NCBI RefSeq assembly: GCF_001513955.1
Contig: NZ_KQ948147.1
Span: forward strand, 382,532-446,531
Origin: Streptomyces pseudovenezuelae
GTDB lineage: Bacteria > Actinomycetota > Actinomycetes > Streptomycetales > Streptomycetaceae
Reading direction: 5' to 3'
DNA length: 64,000 nt
Below, piece after piece: positions 1 to 8,171 of this stretch; the stretch's first letter is position 1, and the number at the start of each line of letters is the position of its first letter. The position numbers and the translations under genes are program-made. Under the pieces are notes generated by a model, which was given only the letters and a program-made list of their open reading frames with translations, was not told where the DNA came from and made no database searches.

Positions 1-98
1 GCGGCATGCAGACGGGCGGCGAACAGCTTGTCGCGGTCCAGACGGCCGCCCCCTTCGGACGTGCCGGTGCTCGTCTCCCTGGGGGTGTCCGCGCTCAT
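1..98 (-). CDS. DUF2201-type putative metallopeptidase/VWA protein (N-terminus only)
   Basis: Only the first 32 codons lie in the window; the gene runs off the left edge. The ATG at 98 overlaps the stop of the upstream MoxR-type ATPase gene as ATGA, so the two are translationally coupled. After a short Thr/Ser/Gly-rich start the protein reads LDRDKLFAARLHA, which resembles the opening helix of the DUF2201 metallopeptidase plus VWA-like proteins that usually follow MoxR ATPases in Streptomyces. Assignment rests on this short segment and on gene order, so it is tentative. Confidence 0.6.
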   Translation of the reverse strand, partial: MSADTPRETSTGTSEGGGRLDRDKLFAARLHA

Positions 99-1315
99 CG
101 CCGGCCCTCGGAGGCGACCGCCGCCCGGTCCGCCCGCCGCGACAGCGCCACCGTCCCGGCGAGCCTGTCGATCGTGGCCGGCACGTCCCAGTCCTGCTGC
201 CGCAGCGAGGCGAGGGTGGTCGCGGGCACGACCACCAGGTCCGGGGCCCCGGTCTCCAGCGCCCGGACCAGCACCGCCCACGCCGAGTCCCAGCGGGCCC
301 GGTCCGGACGCGCGCGTACGGCCGCCACCACACCGTCGAGCACGGCCTGCCGCAGGTCGCCCCGCTCGGGCAGGACGGCCCCCGCGGGGTCGGCGAGCAC
401 GTCCTCGGGGTCCGGGAGGTCCATCCGGTCCAGGCTCGCCAGCAGCTCAAGGCCCGGACCGTCGCCGACCGTCCCCCGGACCAGCAGGGAGAGCACGTCC
501 CGCGCGGAGCCGGCCGCGGTCGCGAAGGCGACCAGGGACAGCGTCATGTCCCAGCTCCGCGGCGACGGCCAGGGTCCGCCCCGCCGGGTCTCGTCGGTGG
601 GCAGCCGGTGCACGAGCGTGGGCCGCGCGGCGAGCAGTCCGCACACCGCGCGGCGGGCGAACTCCACGGCCTCCGGCAGTCTCCGCGGATCGAGCCGCGG
701 CAGGGTGGCCCGCGGCCAGGTCCCGCCGAGTCCGCGCACCACCACCTCGTGATCGTGGGTCCACTGGAGATGGACGAACCGGTTGGCCAGCGGCGGGCTC
801 AGTTCCCAGCCGTCGGCCGCCGAGGCACGGGGGTTCGCGGCGGCCACGATCCGTACGCCGGGCGGCAGTCGCAGCGCGCCGATCCGCCGCTCCAGGACGA
901 GCCTGAGCAGCGCGGCCTGCACGGCGGGCGGCGCGGTGGACAACTCGTCCAGGAACAGCAGCCCCCGCCCGGCCCGCACCAGCCGTACGGCCCAGTCCGG
1001 CGGGGCCATCGGTACGCCCTGGGTCGCGGGATCGTCCCCGACCACGGGCAGCCCGGAGAAGTCGGACGGCTCGTGCACGCTGGCGATCACCGTGGTCAGC
1101 GGCAGGTCAAGGGCCGTGGCGAGCTGGGTCAGGGCCGCGGTCTTGCCGATGCCCGGCTCCCCCCACAGCAGGACCGGCAGATCGGCGGCCACGGCCAGGG
1201 TGAGGGCCTCCAGCTGGGAGTCGGGGCGAGGTTCGGTGGTGGAGTCGCGCAGGAGGGTCAACAGGTCGGCGGCGATGTCGAGTTGAGAAGCGGGGGCAGG
1301 GGCGGTCATGGGCAT
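95..1315 (-). CDS. MoxR-type AAA+ ATPase
   Basis: A 406-residue AAA+ ATPase, probably a chaperone-like partner of a VWA/metallopeptidase protein. Walker A is GEPGIGKT near residues 53-60. Walker B is LLFLDELS near 119-126, followed by a sensor-1 segment VAAANPRAS. The order of motifs and the short insert fit the MoxR/ATPase_5 branch. The C-terminal 150 residues form a helical lid region without a recognised extra domain. The ATG at 1315 has AAAGGTGA upstream. The gene sits 88 bp after the unknown protein and is coupled by ATGA to the DUF2201-like gene, so all three are likely one operon. MoxR/VWA pairs generally act in metal insertion or complex assembly; the target here is unknown. Confidence 0.85.
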   Translation of the reverse strand: MPMTAPAPASQLDIAADLLTLLRDSTTEPRPDSQLEALTLAVAADLPVLLWGEPGIGKTAALTQLATALDLPLTTVIASVHEPSDFSGLPVVGDDPATQGVPMAPPDWAVRLVRAGRGLLFLDELSTAPPAVQAALLRLVLERRIGALRLPPGVRIVAAANPRASAADGWELSPPLANRFVHLQWTHDHEVVVRGLGGTWPRATLPRLDPRRLPEAVEFARRAVCGLLAARPTLVHRLPTDETRRGGPWPSPRSWDMTLSLVAFATAAGSARDVLSLLVRGTVGDGPGLELLASLDRMDLPDPEDVLADPAGAVLPERGDLRQAVLDGVVAAVRARPDRARWDSAWAVLVRALETGAPDLVVVPATTLASLRQQDWDVPATIDRLAGTVALSRRADRAAVASEGRR

Positions 1316-1403
1316 GAGTGATCACCTTTGGGCTGGGAGGGGGCAGGAGGAGGGAGGTTTCCGGTGGCGGACGCAGGCCGGATGACGCGGGCAGGCGGGG
1401 GAC

Positions 1404-2801
1404 TCAGGTCGCGTGCCGCGGATGGGTACGCCGGTTCCGCGCGTCGCGTCCGCTCGGACGCGGGCGGAACCGGGCAGGCCCGGGTCCCGCCAGGCCCGCC
1501 CTGAACAGGCCGTAGGTGATACGCCGCAGCGCGGCCGCCTCCAGCGCCTCCCGGAGGGGGCCGGCGCGCAGCAGCGCCTCGGGCCCGAGCAGTCCTTCCA
1601 CGACGGCCAGCGCGCCGGCGGTGTCGCCGTGCACGAGACGTTCACGGACGCCGTCCAGACAGTGCGGACGACGGTGTGCCTCGTCGATCGCCTGGAGACA
1701 GGGGAGCGGAGTGCCGGTGAGTGCGACCAGCAGTTCCTCGCGCCGGATCTCGTCCGGGTCGTGGTCCAGCGGGGCGAGCACCCCGTCGACCAGACCGATC
1801 CGGTGGCGGGCTCCCCGGCATTCCACGAGACGCGGTGTTCCGGTCCGGTCGGGGGTGCGAGGCGGTCCGCCGGCCGCGCGCTCCGGTGTCAACGCGGCAG
1901 CGACCAGAGGGTGCAGGCGAGCCGCCTCGATCGCACCGGCGCGCAGCAGCTGGACGTCGGGCGGCACCCAGGTCGCCGCGTCGGGCAGGACGGGAAGCAC
2001 GGAGACGATGTCGGCCGAGGGTGTCGGCACGGGACGGATCAGCTCACCGTCCGCGGCGAGCTCCAGCACCAGCCGGTGCCGTCCGCCCCACCGCACCAAC
2101 AGGCGGCCACCGGACCGCCCTTCGGCTCCGAGCAGTATCCGCGCCTCGGCCGCCCAACGGTCGACGGCACACTCGGGGGGTGCGCCCAACTCCGCTGCGG
2201 ACAGGTGAGGTCGACCGGTCACCGATCCGAAGGAGGGCTCACCGGTCCCACCGCCCCGGTCCCCCTCACCGGCCCCCGACCGCTCCCGCAACTCCCCGGC
2301 GCGGCCCGCATCCCACAGATGCCGGTGCAGGTCCAGGCGGAACCGTCGGTTCGGACGCGGGTGCGGATGCCGTACGGCGTCGGCGGTGGCGCGGGACCAC
2401 AGGGCGAGGCCGATCCGCTGCCCGGCATCCGCCCACGCGGGCGCGGTCCGGGCCACGAGATGCACCGGGCCCTCGACGGCCTCGTACCGCGCCAGGGTCA
2501 GGGTGAGCCCGGGCCGCAGCAGTCCGTCGGGGGCGATCCTCGGCAGGTGCCAGCGCAGCAGGTCGGGAGCCAGCGCGCGGAGATCGGACCGCACCCGGGA
2601 GGCGAACTCCCGGCCGTGATCGCGCGCCACGGCACGGAGGTTGAGATCGACGTCGAAGCCCGCGGCGGCACACGCCCCCGACCAGTCCCCGGCGAGGCGA
2701 CGGGCGGTCGCGGTCTCGATCATGGAGGCCGGCACGGCGAACTCGCGCACGCGCGGCCAGAAGGACGTACGGATGTCCTCGTTCGCGGTCGAAGTGAGCA
2801 T
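1404..2801 (-). CDS. Hypothetical protein upstream of MoxR/VWA pair
   Basis: A 465-residue protein that I do not recognise. It has no signal peptide, membrane segment or catalytic motif that I can see. The N-terminal ~170 residues are helical and mixed; a Gly/Glu-rich low-complexity linker lies near 175-195; the C-terminal part is rich in Leu, Ala and Arg and ends in a basic tail. The ATG at 2801 was chosen because AAGGTGA sits 6 nt upstream; a GTG at 2807 is the alternative. It is the first gene of the leftward set with the MoxR-type ATPase and DUF2201-like gene, so it may be an adaptor or substrate-recognition partner. That role is inference. Confidence 0.75.
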   Translation of the reverse strand: MLTSTANEDIRTSFWPRVREFAVPASMIETATARRLAGDWSGACAAAGFDVDLNLRAVARDHGREFASRVRSDLRALAPDLLRWHLPRIAPDGLLRPGLTLTLARYEAVEGPVHLVARTAPAWADAGQRIGLALWSRATADAVRHPHPRPNRRFRLDLHRHLWDAGRAGELRERSGAGEGDRGGGTGEPSFGSVTGRPHLSAAELGAPPECAVDRWAAEARILLGAEGRSGGRLLVRWGGRHRLVLELAADGELIRPVPTPSADIVSVLPVLPDAATWVPPDVQLLRAGAIEAARLHPLVAAALTPERAAGGPPRTPDRTGTPRLVECRGARHRIGLVDGVLAPLDHDPDEIRREELLVALTGTPLPCLQAIDEAHRRPHCLDGVRERLVHGDTAGALAVVEGLLGPEALLRAGPLREALEAAALRRITYGLFRAGLAGPGPARFRPRPSGRDARNRRTHPRHAT

Positions 2802-2923
2802 CAGCACTCACCTTGCGCGGACGGGACCCCCAATCGTTCAGGAGTGTGAGTCGTCATCGTCGAGCAGCGTAGGTGGCCCCACGCTGATCCGCCACGTGTT
2901 TTCCGCCGGGTTAGCCTGGGGCG

Positions 2924-4081
2924 GTGATCGGATTCCCGCTCGGCGCGGCCACCACCTCGGCCGAACTCGCCGGTGACCCCCACCCGCGCCTGGCCGAACT
3001 CCGCGCGCACGAACCCGTCTCCTGGCTGCCCGCGCTGAACGGCTGGCTGGTGACCCGTCGCGATCTCGCGCTCGACGTGATGCGGGACGCCGAGACCTTC
3101 ACCGTCGACGACCCCCGCTTCTCCACCGCCCGGATCGTCGGCCCCAGCATGCTCTCCCTGGACGGCGACGAACACACCCGCCATCGCGAGCCGTTCACCG
3201 CGCCCTTCCGTCCCCGTGAAGTGCGTGCCGGATTCGCCGAGTTCATCGAGGAGGAGACCGACCGGCTCGTCACCGGACTCGAACCGGCGGGCGCCGCCGA
3301 ACTGCGCCGTGCCTTCGCCGGCCCGCTCGCCGTCGCCGTCGTCACCGAGGCGCTGGGACTGGTGGACGCCGGCACGGACACGGTGCTCGCCTGGTACGAC
3401 GCCATCGTGCGCTCGGTCTCGGACATCACGGAGGGCCGGGCGGCGGGACCCGCCGGCCCGGAGGCGTACGCACACCTTCGCCAGGCGGTCGAGGCCACGG
3501 TCGCGAAAGGGGCCGAGTCCTCGCTGCTGGCCTCGGCCGCCGGCCGGCTGGCGCTGCCGGAGGTCGCCTCCAACGCCGCCGTGCTGATGTTCGGCGGCAT
3601 AGAGACCACCGAGGCGATGATCGCCAACGCCCTGCTGCACCTCCTCCAACACCCCGACCAACTCGCGCTCGTCCAGGCCGACTTCACGCTGCTGGACGGC
3701 GCGATCGAGGAGTCGCTGCGCCTCGAACCCGGCGCCGCCGTCGTGGACCGCTACGCCACCCGCGACCTCACCCTCGGGCCGGCCGCGATCCGCCGGGGCG
3801 ACCTCGTCACCGTCTCCCTGACCGGCGCCAACCGGGACCCCGCGGTCTTCCCCGACCCCGACCGCTTCGACGTCCGCCGCCCCAACGCCCGCCTCCAACT
3901 GGCCTTCGCGCACGGCCCCCACTACTGTCTCGCCGCCCACCTGGCCCGCCTGGAGACCCGCATCGCCCTCCGGCACCTGCTCGACCGGCTGCCCGCCCTC
4001 CGCCTCGACCCGGACCACCCGACCGCCCCGCACGGTCTGGTCTTCCGCAAGCCGCCCACGCTGCACGTGCTCTGGGGCTGA
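2924..4081 (+). CDS. Cytochrome P450
   Basis: A 385-residue soluble bacterial class I P450 that needs separate ferredoxin and reductase, neither of which is adjacent. The I-helix carries FGGIETTEAM near residues 224-233 (Glu-Thr in the oxygen-activation position). The ExxR motif is ESLR, and the haem loop is FAHGPHYCLAAHLAR with the axial thiolate at Cys335. The usual Gly two after the Cys is Ala. It is slightly shorter than the ~400-residue norm, mainly at the N-terminus. The GTG at 2924 has no good ribosome site; a TAGCCT hexamer at 2912-2917 would place transcription start at or near the GTG, so a leaderless message is likely. Substrate unknown; the convergent glycosyltransferase pair is not obviously linked. 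Confidence 0.93.
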   Translation: MIGFPLGAATTSAELAGDPHPRLAELRAHEPVSWLPALNGWLVTRRDLALDVMRDAETFTVDDPRFSTARIVGPSMLSLDGDEHTRHREPFTAPFRPREVRAGFAEFIEEETDRLVTGLEPAGAAELRRAFAGPLAVAVVTEALGLVDAGTDTVLAWYDAIVRSVSDITEGRAAGPAGPEAYAHLRQAVEATVAKGAESSLLASAAGRLALPEVASNAAVLMFGGIETTEAMIANALLHLLQHPDQLALVQADFTLLDGAIEESLRLEPGAAVVDRYATRDLTLGPAAIRRGDLVTVSLTGANRDPAVFPDPDRFDVRRPNARLQLAFAHGPHYCLAAHLARLETRIALRHLLDRLPALRLDPDHPTAPHGLVFRKPPTLHVLWG

Positions 4082-4098
4082 CCTTCGGCGCGAGGTTC

Positions 4099-4872
4099 TC
4101 ACCCGGCCCGTGTCACCTCCAGGGACAGGTCGTTGTCGACCGTGTAGTACGGGCGCACGACCAGCTCGCCGGCCGTGGCGCCGGGGTAGACGTGGACATG
4201 CTTGCGGTCCGCCACGTCGTCCAGGAGGCGGGCGAGCCGGATCATCGGGGCCCCGGCAGCGGGCCGTACGAACAGGTCCCAGATGCCGATGTCGAGGGTC
4301 GCGTCGTCGACCGTGAAGGAGAAGCTGCGGCCGTCCTCCGCGACCAGGGGCTCGACCGTGCGCAGGGTCCCTTCGCCCCGTCGCAGGCGCAGCCGCACCT
4401 CGGCGCCGTCCAGCGGCGAGGCGCCGTGCAGCCGGGCCGCGACCTTCAGCGTCCCGCCCGTGATGTCGACGCGGTCGGCCTCCGCGTGCGCGGGCCGCAG
4501 CCAGGTGCGCACCGCGAGATAGCCGTCCTTGGTGACATAGGGGACCCGCACCGCCAGCGGCCCGCGCCGCTCACGCAGGTGCCCGTCGACCAGCGCCCGC
4601 AGATCACGCGGGCCCGGACGCAGACGCGTGCGCTCGTCCCCGTCCAGCAGGTACACGTCCCAGCGCCCCTCCGCTAGCACGGGTTCCGCGCCCAGCACGG
4701 CCTGGGCCCGTCCCTCGCCGACGGAGTCCAGGTCGAGGACGTGCAGGGTCTCCTCGGGCTGCCCCTTCTTCGGACGCAGCCGCAGCAGCAGTCCGTGCCC
4801 GTGGCCCGCGGGCAGCGCGAAGGTGATCCGGCCCTCCGCGTCGATCGCGCATCCGGCGCGTGGTGTGGTCAT
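4099..4872 (-). CDS. Glycosyltransferase-associated beta-rich protein
   Basis: A 257-residue protein with no signal peptide or membrane segment. It consists of repeated short beta-strand segments with patterns such as RWDVYLLDGDERTRLRPG and DIGIWDLFVRP, which look like two or three tandem immunoglobulin-like or jelly-roll modules. Similar proteins are often labelled transferase in Streptomyces because of their neighbour, but I see no catalytic motif. Its ATG overlaps the stop of the GT4 gene as ATGA, so the two products are made together and probably work on the same glycan or teichoic-acid-like polymer. Function is inferred only from that coupling. Confidence 0.75.
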   Translation of the reverse strand: MTTPRAGCAIDAEGRITFALPAGHGHGLLLRLRPKKGQPEETLHVLDLDSVGEGRAQAVLGAEPVLAEGRWDVYLLDGDERTRLRPGPRDLRALVDGHLRERRGPLAVRVPYVTKDGYLAVRTWLRPAHAEADRVDITGGTLKVAARLHGASPLDGAEVRLRLRRGEGTLRTVEPLVAEDGRSFSFTVDDATLDIGIWDLFVRPAAGAPMIRLARLLDDVADRKHVHVYPGATAGELVVRPYYTVDNDLSLEVTRAG

Positions 4873-6128
4873 GGCCGTCCCTTCCGTACGAGGCGCAGCG
4901 CGCCGCTCGCCGCGATCAGCGCGGTGTCCCTGGCGGCGGAGCCCCGGGCGGTCAGTGTCCCGCCCTGGCGCTGGCGTACGACCCGCCGGCCCGCCCGCCG
5001 CGCCGACACGGCCTCCGTGATGAGCCGCTCGGCCTGCTCGACCACCGGCCCGGGAGCGAACCGGCGCGCGTTCTCCTGGGCCGCCCGGCTCATACGGCGG
5101 CGCAGCTCGTCGTCCCCGACCAGTTCCAGCAGTGCTGCGGCCAGCGCGTCCCGGTCCCCGACCGGCACCAGCCGGCCGTCGACCCGGTCCGCGATGATCT
5201 CGGCGGGCCCGTGCGGGCAGTCGGTGCTCACCACGGGCAGCCCGCAGCGCATCGCCTCGACGATGGTCATGCCGAAGGGCTCGAAGTCGGACGTGGCCGC
5301 CCCGATCGAGCCCTTGACCCACTCCGCCTCCATCGGGGCCGCGGCCCCCATCAGGAAGACGTTGTTCCACAGACCCAGGTCGGTGATGAGCCGCCGCAGC
5401 CGGTCCTGTTCCTCGCCCTTGCCGTAGATGCGCAGCTGCCAGTCGGGATGCTCGGCGGCGACCGCGGCGAAGGCCTCGACGAGAAGGTCGTACCGCTTCA
5501 CCGGGACCAGCCGGCCGGCCGCGACGACCACCTTGGCGGACCCGTCCGCGGCCGGCAGCACGGGGTCCGGGACGCTGTTGGGCAGGGCCTCCACCCGTAC
5601 GCCCGGCAGCCGCATCCGGCGCCGGTAGGCGGCCGCGTCCGCCTCGGTGACCGTGGTGAGCACGTCGAGCCCGCGGTAGGCCCGGCGCAGCGCGGTGCGC
5701 AGCCGGGGCGAGTGGTTGTCGAGGGTGAGGTGCTCCTGGCCGACACGGGCCACATGGGGCGGCGCCTGGCCGGCGAGATGCACGTTGAGCCCGGGGCGGG
5801 TGCCGATCACCGCGTCCGCCTCGATGGTGGCGAGGGCCTCCGCTATGCGGTGGTCGGTCAGTTCGCTGTACTGCCCGTACCGGTACTCCGAGCGCGGGAA
5901 CACCCGCGCCGGTCTCTGATGTAAGGGATGATCCCTCTCCTGTCTCAGATCGACCAGCGGCCGCAGCGAAACCCGGGGATCCAGCACGAAGTTGGGCAGC
6001 TCCCGGTGCCGCAGCACGGAGACGATCTCCACTTCGTGCCGTTCCGCCAGGGCCTGGGCCAGGTTGAACGTGGTGGTGATCGTGCCTCCGATCGCGTAGG
6101 CGTTGTGGAGCAGGAAAGAGATCTTCAT
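4869..6128 (-). CDS. GT4-family glycosyltransferase
   Basis: A 419-residue GT-B fold glycosyltransferase of the GT4 group, expected to transfer a sugar from a nucleotide donor to an acceptor at the cytoplasmic face. The N-terminal domain starts KISFLLHNAYAIGGT. The donor-binding C-terminal domain has GRLVPVKRYD at 205-214, a PNSVPDP loop before it and the EX7E signature EPFGMTIVE near 283-291. The final ~45 residues are basic and may touch the membrane. The ATG at 6128 fits the family start, although the ribosome site is weak. It lies 5' of, and is coupled to, the beta-rich protein gene. The donor and acceptor cannot be read from the sequence. Confidence 0.9.
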   Translation of the reverse strand: MKISFLLHNAYAIGGTITTTFNLAQALAERHEVEIVSVLRHRELPNFVLDPRVSLRPLVDLRQERDHPLHQRPARVFPRSEYRYGQYSELTDHRIAEALATIEADAVIGTRPGLNVHLAGQAPPHVARVGQEHLTLDNHSPRLRTALRRAYRGLDVLTTVTEADAAAYRRRMRLPGVRVEALPNSVPDPVLPAADGSAKVVVAAGRLVPVKRYDLLVEAFAAVAAEHPDWQLRIYGKGEEQDRLRRLITDLGLWNNVFLMGAAAPMEAEWVKGSIGAATSDFEPFGMTIVEAMRCGLPVVSTDCPHGPAEIIADRVDGRLVPVGDRDALAAALLELVGDDELRRRMSRAAQENARRFAPGPVVEQAERLITEAVSARRAGRRVVRQRQGGTLTARGSAARDTALIAASGALRLVRKGRP

Positions 6129-6202
6129 GCCGGGCTAGACCACCCGCCATCGCCTACGGTTGACCCCCGTTACCCATTCGTGGTGTCCCCGCCACCGGGA
6201 CG

Positions 6203-7276
6203 TCATGCCGTGTACTGGTATGCGGGATAAGTCAGATAGCCGTCGTCACCGCCCTGGAAGTACGTGGCCTCGTCGGCGGGAGCGATCGGCAGGTCGGTGC
6301 GCAGCCGCTCGACCAGGTCGGGGTTGGCGATGAAGGCGCGGCCGAAACTGATGAGATCGGCGCCGAGCCCCAGCCAGTGGTCGGCCTCGGAGCGGCCGGT
6401 CTGCTTGGCGCCCATCGGCAGCACCGGGTTCATGACGAGCGCGCCCGGCCAGGTCCGGCGCAGGGCGAGCAGCGTCTCCTCGGGGGCGGTGGCCTCCAGA
6501 TGGACGTAGGCGAGTCCGAGCCCGGACAGCTCGGTCAGCAGCGCGGTGTACAGCTCGGGGACGTCCGACTCCTCGACTCCCCAGAAGCCGCCGCCCGGTG
6601 AGAGCCGTATCCCGGTCCTCTCCGCGCCGACCGCGTCCACGGTCGCTGCGGCCGCCTCGACGGCGAACCGGATCCGGCCGGCCACCGAGCCGCCGTAACG
6701 GTCCGTGCGCAGATTGGCGTTGGAGGAGAGGAACTGCGAGATCAGGTAGCCGTTGGCGCCGTGCAGTTCCACCCCGTCGAACCCGGCGTCGACGGCGCGG
6801 CGCGCGGCCTCGGCGTACGACGCGGCGTGCTCGGGCACCTCGGCCGTGTCCAGCGCCCGCGGAACCGGCGCGGGCTGCGGTCCGGTGGGCGTGAACACCT
6901 CGCCGGTGGCCGGGACGGCCGAGGGCCCCACGGGCCGCAGGCCGTTGGTGTCCGGGTGCGAGACCCGCCCGCCGTGCATGATCTGCGCGAAGATCCGGCC
7001 CCCGTTCGTGTGCACGGCCTCGGTCACCTGGCGCCACGAGGCCACCTGCTCATCGGTGTGCAGCCCCGGTGTGCCCGGATTGGACTGACCGATCAGACTT
7101 GGCTGCACCCCCTCGGAGACGATCAGACCGGCCGTGGCCCGCTGGGCGTAGTAGCGCGCCATCGACGGAGTCGCCAGCCCGCCCTCGGCGGCCCGTACCC
7201 GGCTCATCGGGGCCATGACCACCCGGTTGGGCAGCTGGAGTCCGCCGAGCCGGAAACCGGTGAAAAGCGTCGTCAC
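6203..7276 (-). CDS. Old yellow enzyme family NADH:flavin oxidoreductase (ene-reductase)
   Basis: A 357-residue FMN-dependent TIM-barrel enzyme of the OYE/NemA group that reduces activated C=C bonds, quinones or nitro compounds with NAD(P)H. Visible features are LPNRVVMAPMSR at the N-terminal FMN site, the substrate-binding HGANGYLISQFLS with the paired His/Asn, the NxRTDRYGGS segment after it, and SFGRAFIANPDLVERLR near the C-terminus (FMN phosphate loop). The start is the GTG at 7276, preceded by AAGGAG at good spacing; upstream in-frame codons run into the promoter. It is divergent from a MerR regulator, and the intergenic region holds a MerR-type promoter directed at this gene, so induction by an electrophile is likely. 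Confidence 0.93.
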   Translation of the reverse strand: MTTLFTGFRLGGLQLPNRVVMAPMSRVRAAEGGLATPSMARYYAQRATAGLIVSEGVQPSLIGQSNPGTPGLHTDEQVASWRQVTEAVHTNGGRIFAQIMHGGRVSHPDTNGLRPVGPSAVPATGEVFTPTGPQPAPVPRALDTAEVPEHAASYAEAARRAVDAGFDGVELHGANGYLISQFLSSNANLRTDRYGGSVAGRIRFAVEAAAATVDAVGAERTGIRLSPGGGFWGVEESDVPELYTALLTELSGLGLAYVHLEATAPEETLLALRRTWPGALVMNPVLPMGAKQTGRSEADHWLGLGADLISFGRAFIANPDLVERLRTDLPIAPADEATYFQGGDDGYLTYPAYQYTA

Positions 7277-7326
7277 GTCACATCTCCTTCGTGATCCGTC
7301 GTACCCGGGTCCCGGGCACGCCGTTA

Positions 7327-7357
7327 CGCTAAAACCTGACGTCGACGTGAGGGTCAA
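7327..7357 (-). promoter_or_regulatory. MerR-type promoter and operator of the ene-reductase gene
   Basis: On the minus strand a -35 TTGACC (7352-7357) and a -10 TTAGCG (7327-7332) are separated by 19 bp. The spacer contains a near-perfect inverted repeat with arms AACCTGACGTC (7333-7343) and GACGTGAGGGT (7344-7354). A 19-bp spacer with a centred dyad is the known signature of promoters that MerR proteins activate by untwisting. The divergent MerR gene starts 20 bp away, so this is its predicted site and may also give autoregulation. Confidence 0.8.
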
Positions 7358-7376
7358 GTCCGTCAGGGAGGAACAC

Positions 7377-7745
7377 GTGCGCATCGGGGAGTTGTCGGCA
7401 CGGGCCGGGGTCAGCGTCCGGGCGCTGCGCTACTACGAGGAGCAGGGACTGCTCACCAGCACGCGCAGCGCGAGCGGGCAGCGGCACTACACGGAGACCG
7501 CGGTCGAGCGCGTGGTCTTCCTCCAGCGGATGTACGCGGCCGGACTCTCCAGCCGCACGATCGCCGAACTCCTGCCATGCGTCGAGTCGCCCAGCGAGGA
7601 GACGTCCGACGCCGCGCTGCTGCGGATGGCCGAGGAGCGCGACCGGCTCTCCGCCCACATCGCGGACCTCATCCGCACCCGCGACTCCCTGGACGCCCTG
7701 ATGGCCACGAACCGGGCCCACCGCGCGACCCTGACCACGAGGTGA
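7377..7745 (+). CDS. MerR-family transcriptional regulator
   Basis: A 122-residue MerR regulator. The winged helix-turn-helix spans residues 1-70, with IGELSARAGVSVRALRYYEE and the LL..RSASGQRHY wing typical of the family. A dimerisation coiled coil follows (ERDRLSAHIADLIRTRDSL). The effector end is short and contains a single Cys68, so this is not a classic metal-binding MerR with paired Cys; organic electrophile or redox sensing is more likely. The GTG at 7377 has GGGAGG just upstream. It is divergent from the ene-reductase gene and should control the 19-bp-spacer promoter between them. Confidence 0.93.
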   Translation: MRIGELSARAGVSVRALRYYEEQGLLTSTRSASGQRHYTETAVERVVFLQRMYAAGLSSRTIAELLPCVESPSEETSDAALLRMAEERDRLSAHIADLIRTRDSLDALMATNRAHRATLTTR

Positions 7746-8160
7746 CAGCCTGGGACCACGCCGTCGGCGGCTGGACCGCTGTGCGGGGCTCCTCGGACCC
7801 GTGTGGGGTTGTCCCCGCCGGATCGGCGGGTGACGCTGGGGGCACGTCGATGGCGGCTGCAGCGGGGAGTCCGTGTGCTGTGGGGCCCTGCGTCTTGCAC
7901 CGCGTGCTTCGTTGGGCTCGCCCGGACCCGTGCGGCTTGTCTCCGACGGGCCGGCAGCCATGAGCCGGGCCCGGTGGGCGGCCCTGGGTGCGGTGTGACG
8001 GGCTGGGATCACGTCGTCAGCGGCTGGACCGGCGTGTGGGCGCGCGCTCGCTGGGCTGGTCCGGACCCGTGCCGCTCGTCCCCGACGGGTCGGGCCCGCC
8101 GTGAGGCCCCGCGTGCGGCGTGACACGCTGAGATCGCATCGTCAAACCGGCCGGACCGAG
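7742..8160. repeat. Degenerate interspersed repeats in a 426-bp non-coding stretch
   Basis: The space between the MerR gene and the PLP-enzyme gene has no credible reading frame. It contains four imperfect copies of a unit that begins GTGAC-N-GCTGGGA and continues with ACGTCGTC and GCGGCTGG, at about 7742, 7830, 7995 and 8119. Between them are three copies of an element reading CCGGACCCGTG followed by a G/T-rich run and CCGACGGG, at about 7793, 7920 and 8060. The last copy of the first unit abuts the ribosome site of the downstream gene, which suggests repeated duplication of its upstream region followed by decay. Confidence 0.6.
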
Positions 8161-8171
8161 GAGCCCCCCCC

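Noticed and set aside
6129..6146. Second DasR-like site (GGTCTAG core, minus strand) just before the GT4 start
   Set aside because: Only one half of the palindrome is present; I count about 11 of 16 matches and it overlaps the translation start region, so chance is likely.
4873..6150. Single long frame joining the beta-rich protein to sequence upstream
   Set aside because: Upstream of ATG 4872 the frame is Arg/Ala-rich noise over the glycosyltransferase gene, which occupies a different frame with proper GT4 motifs.
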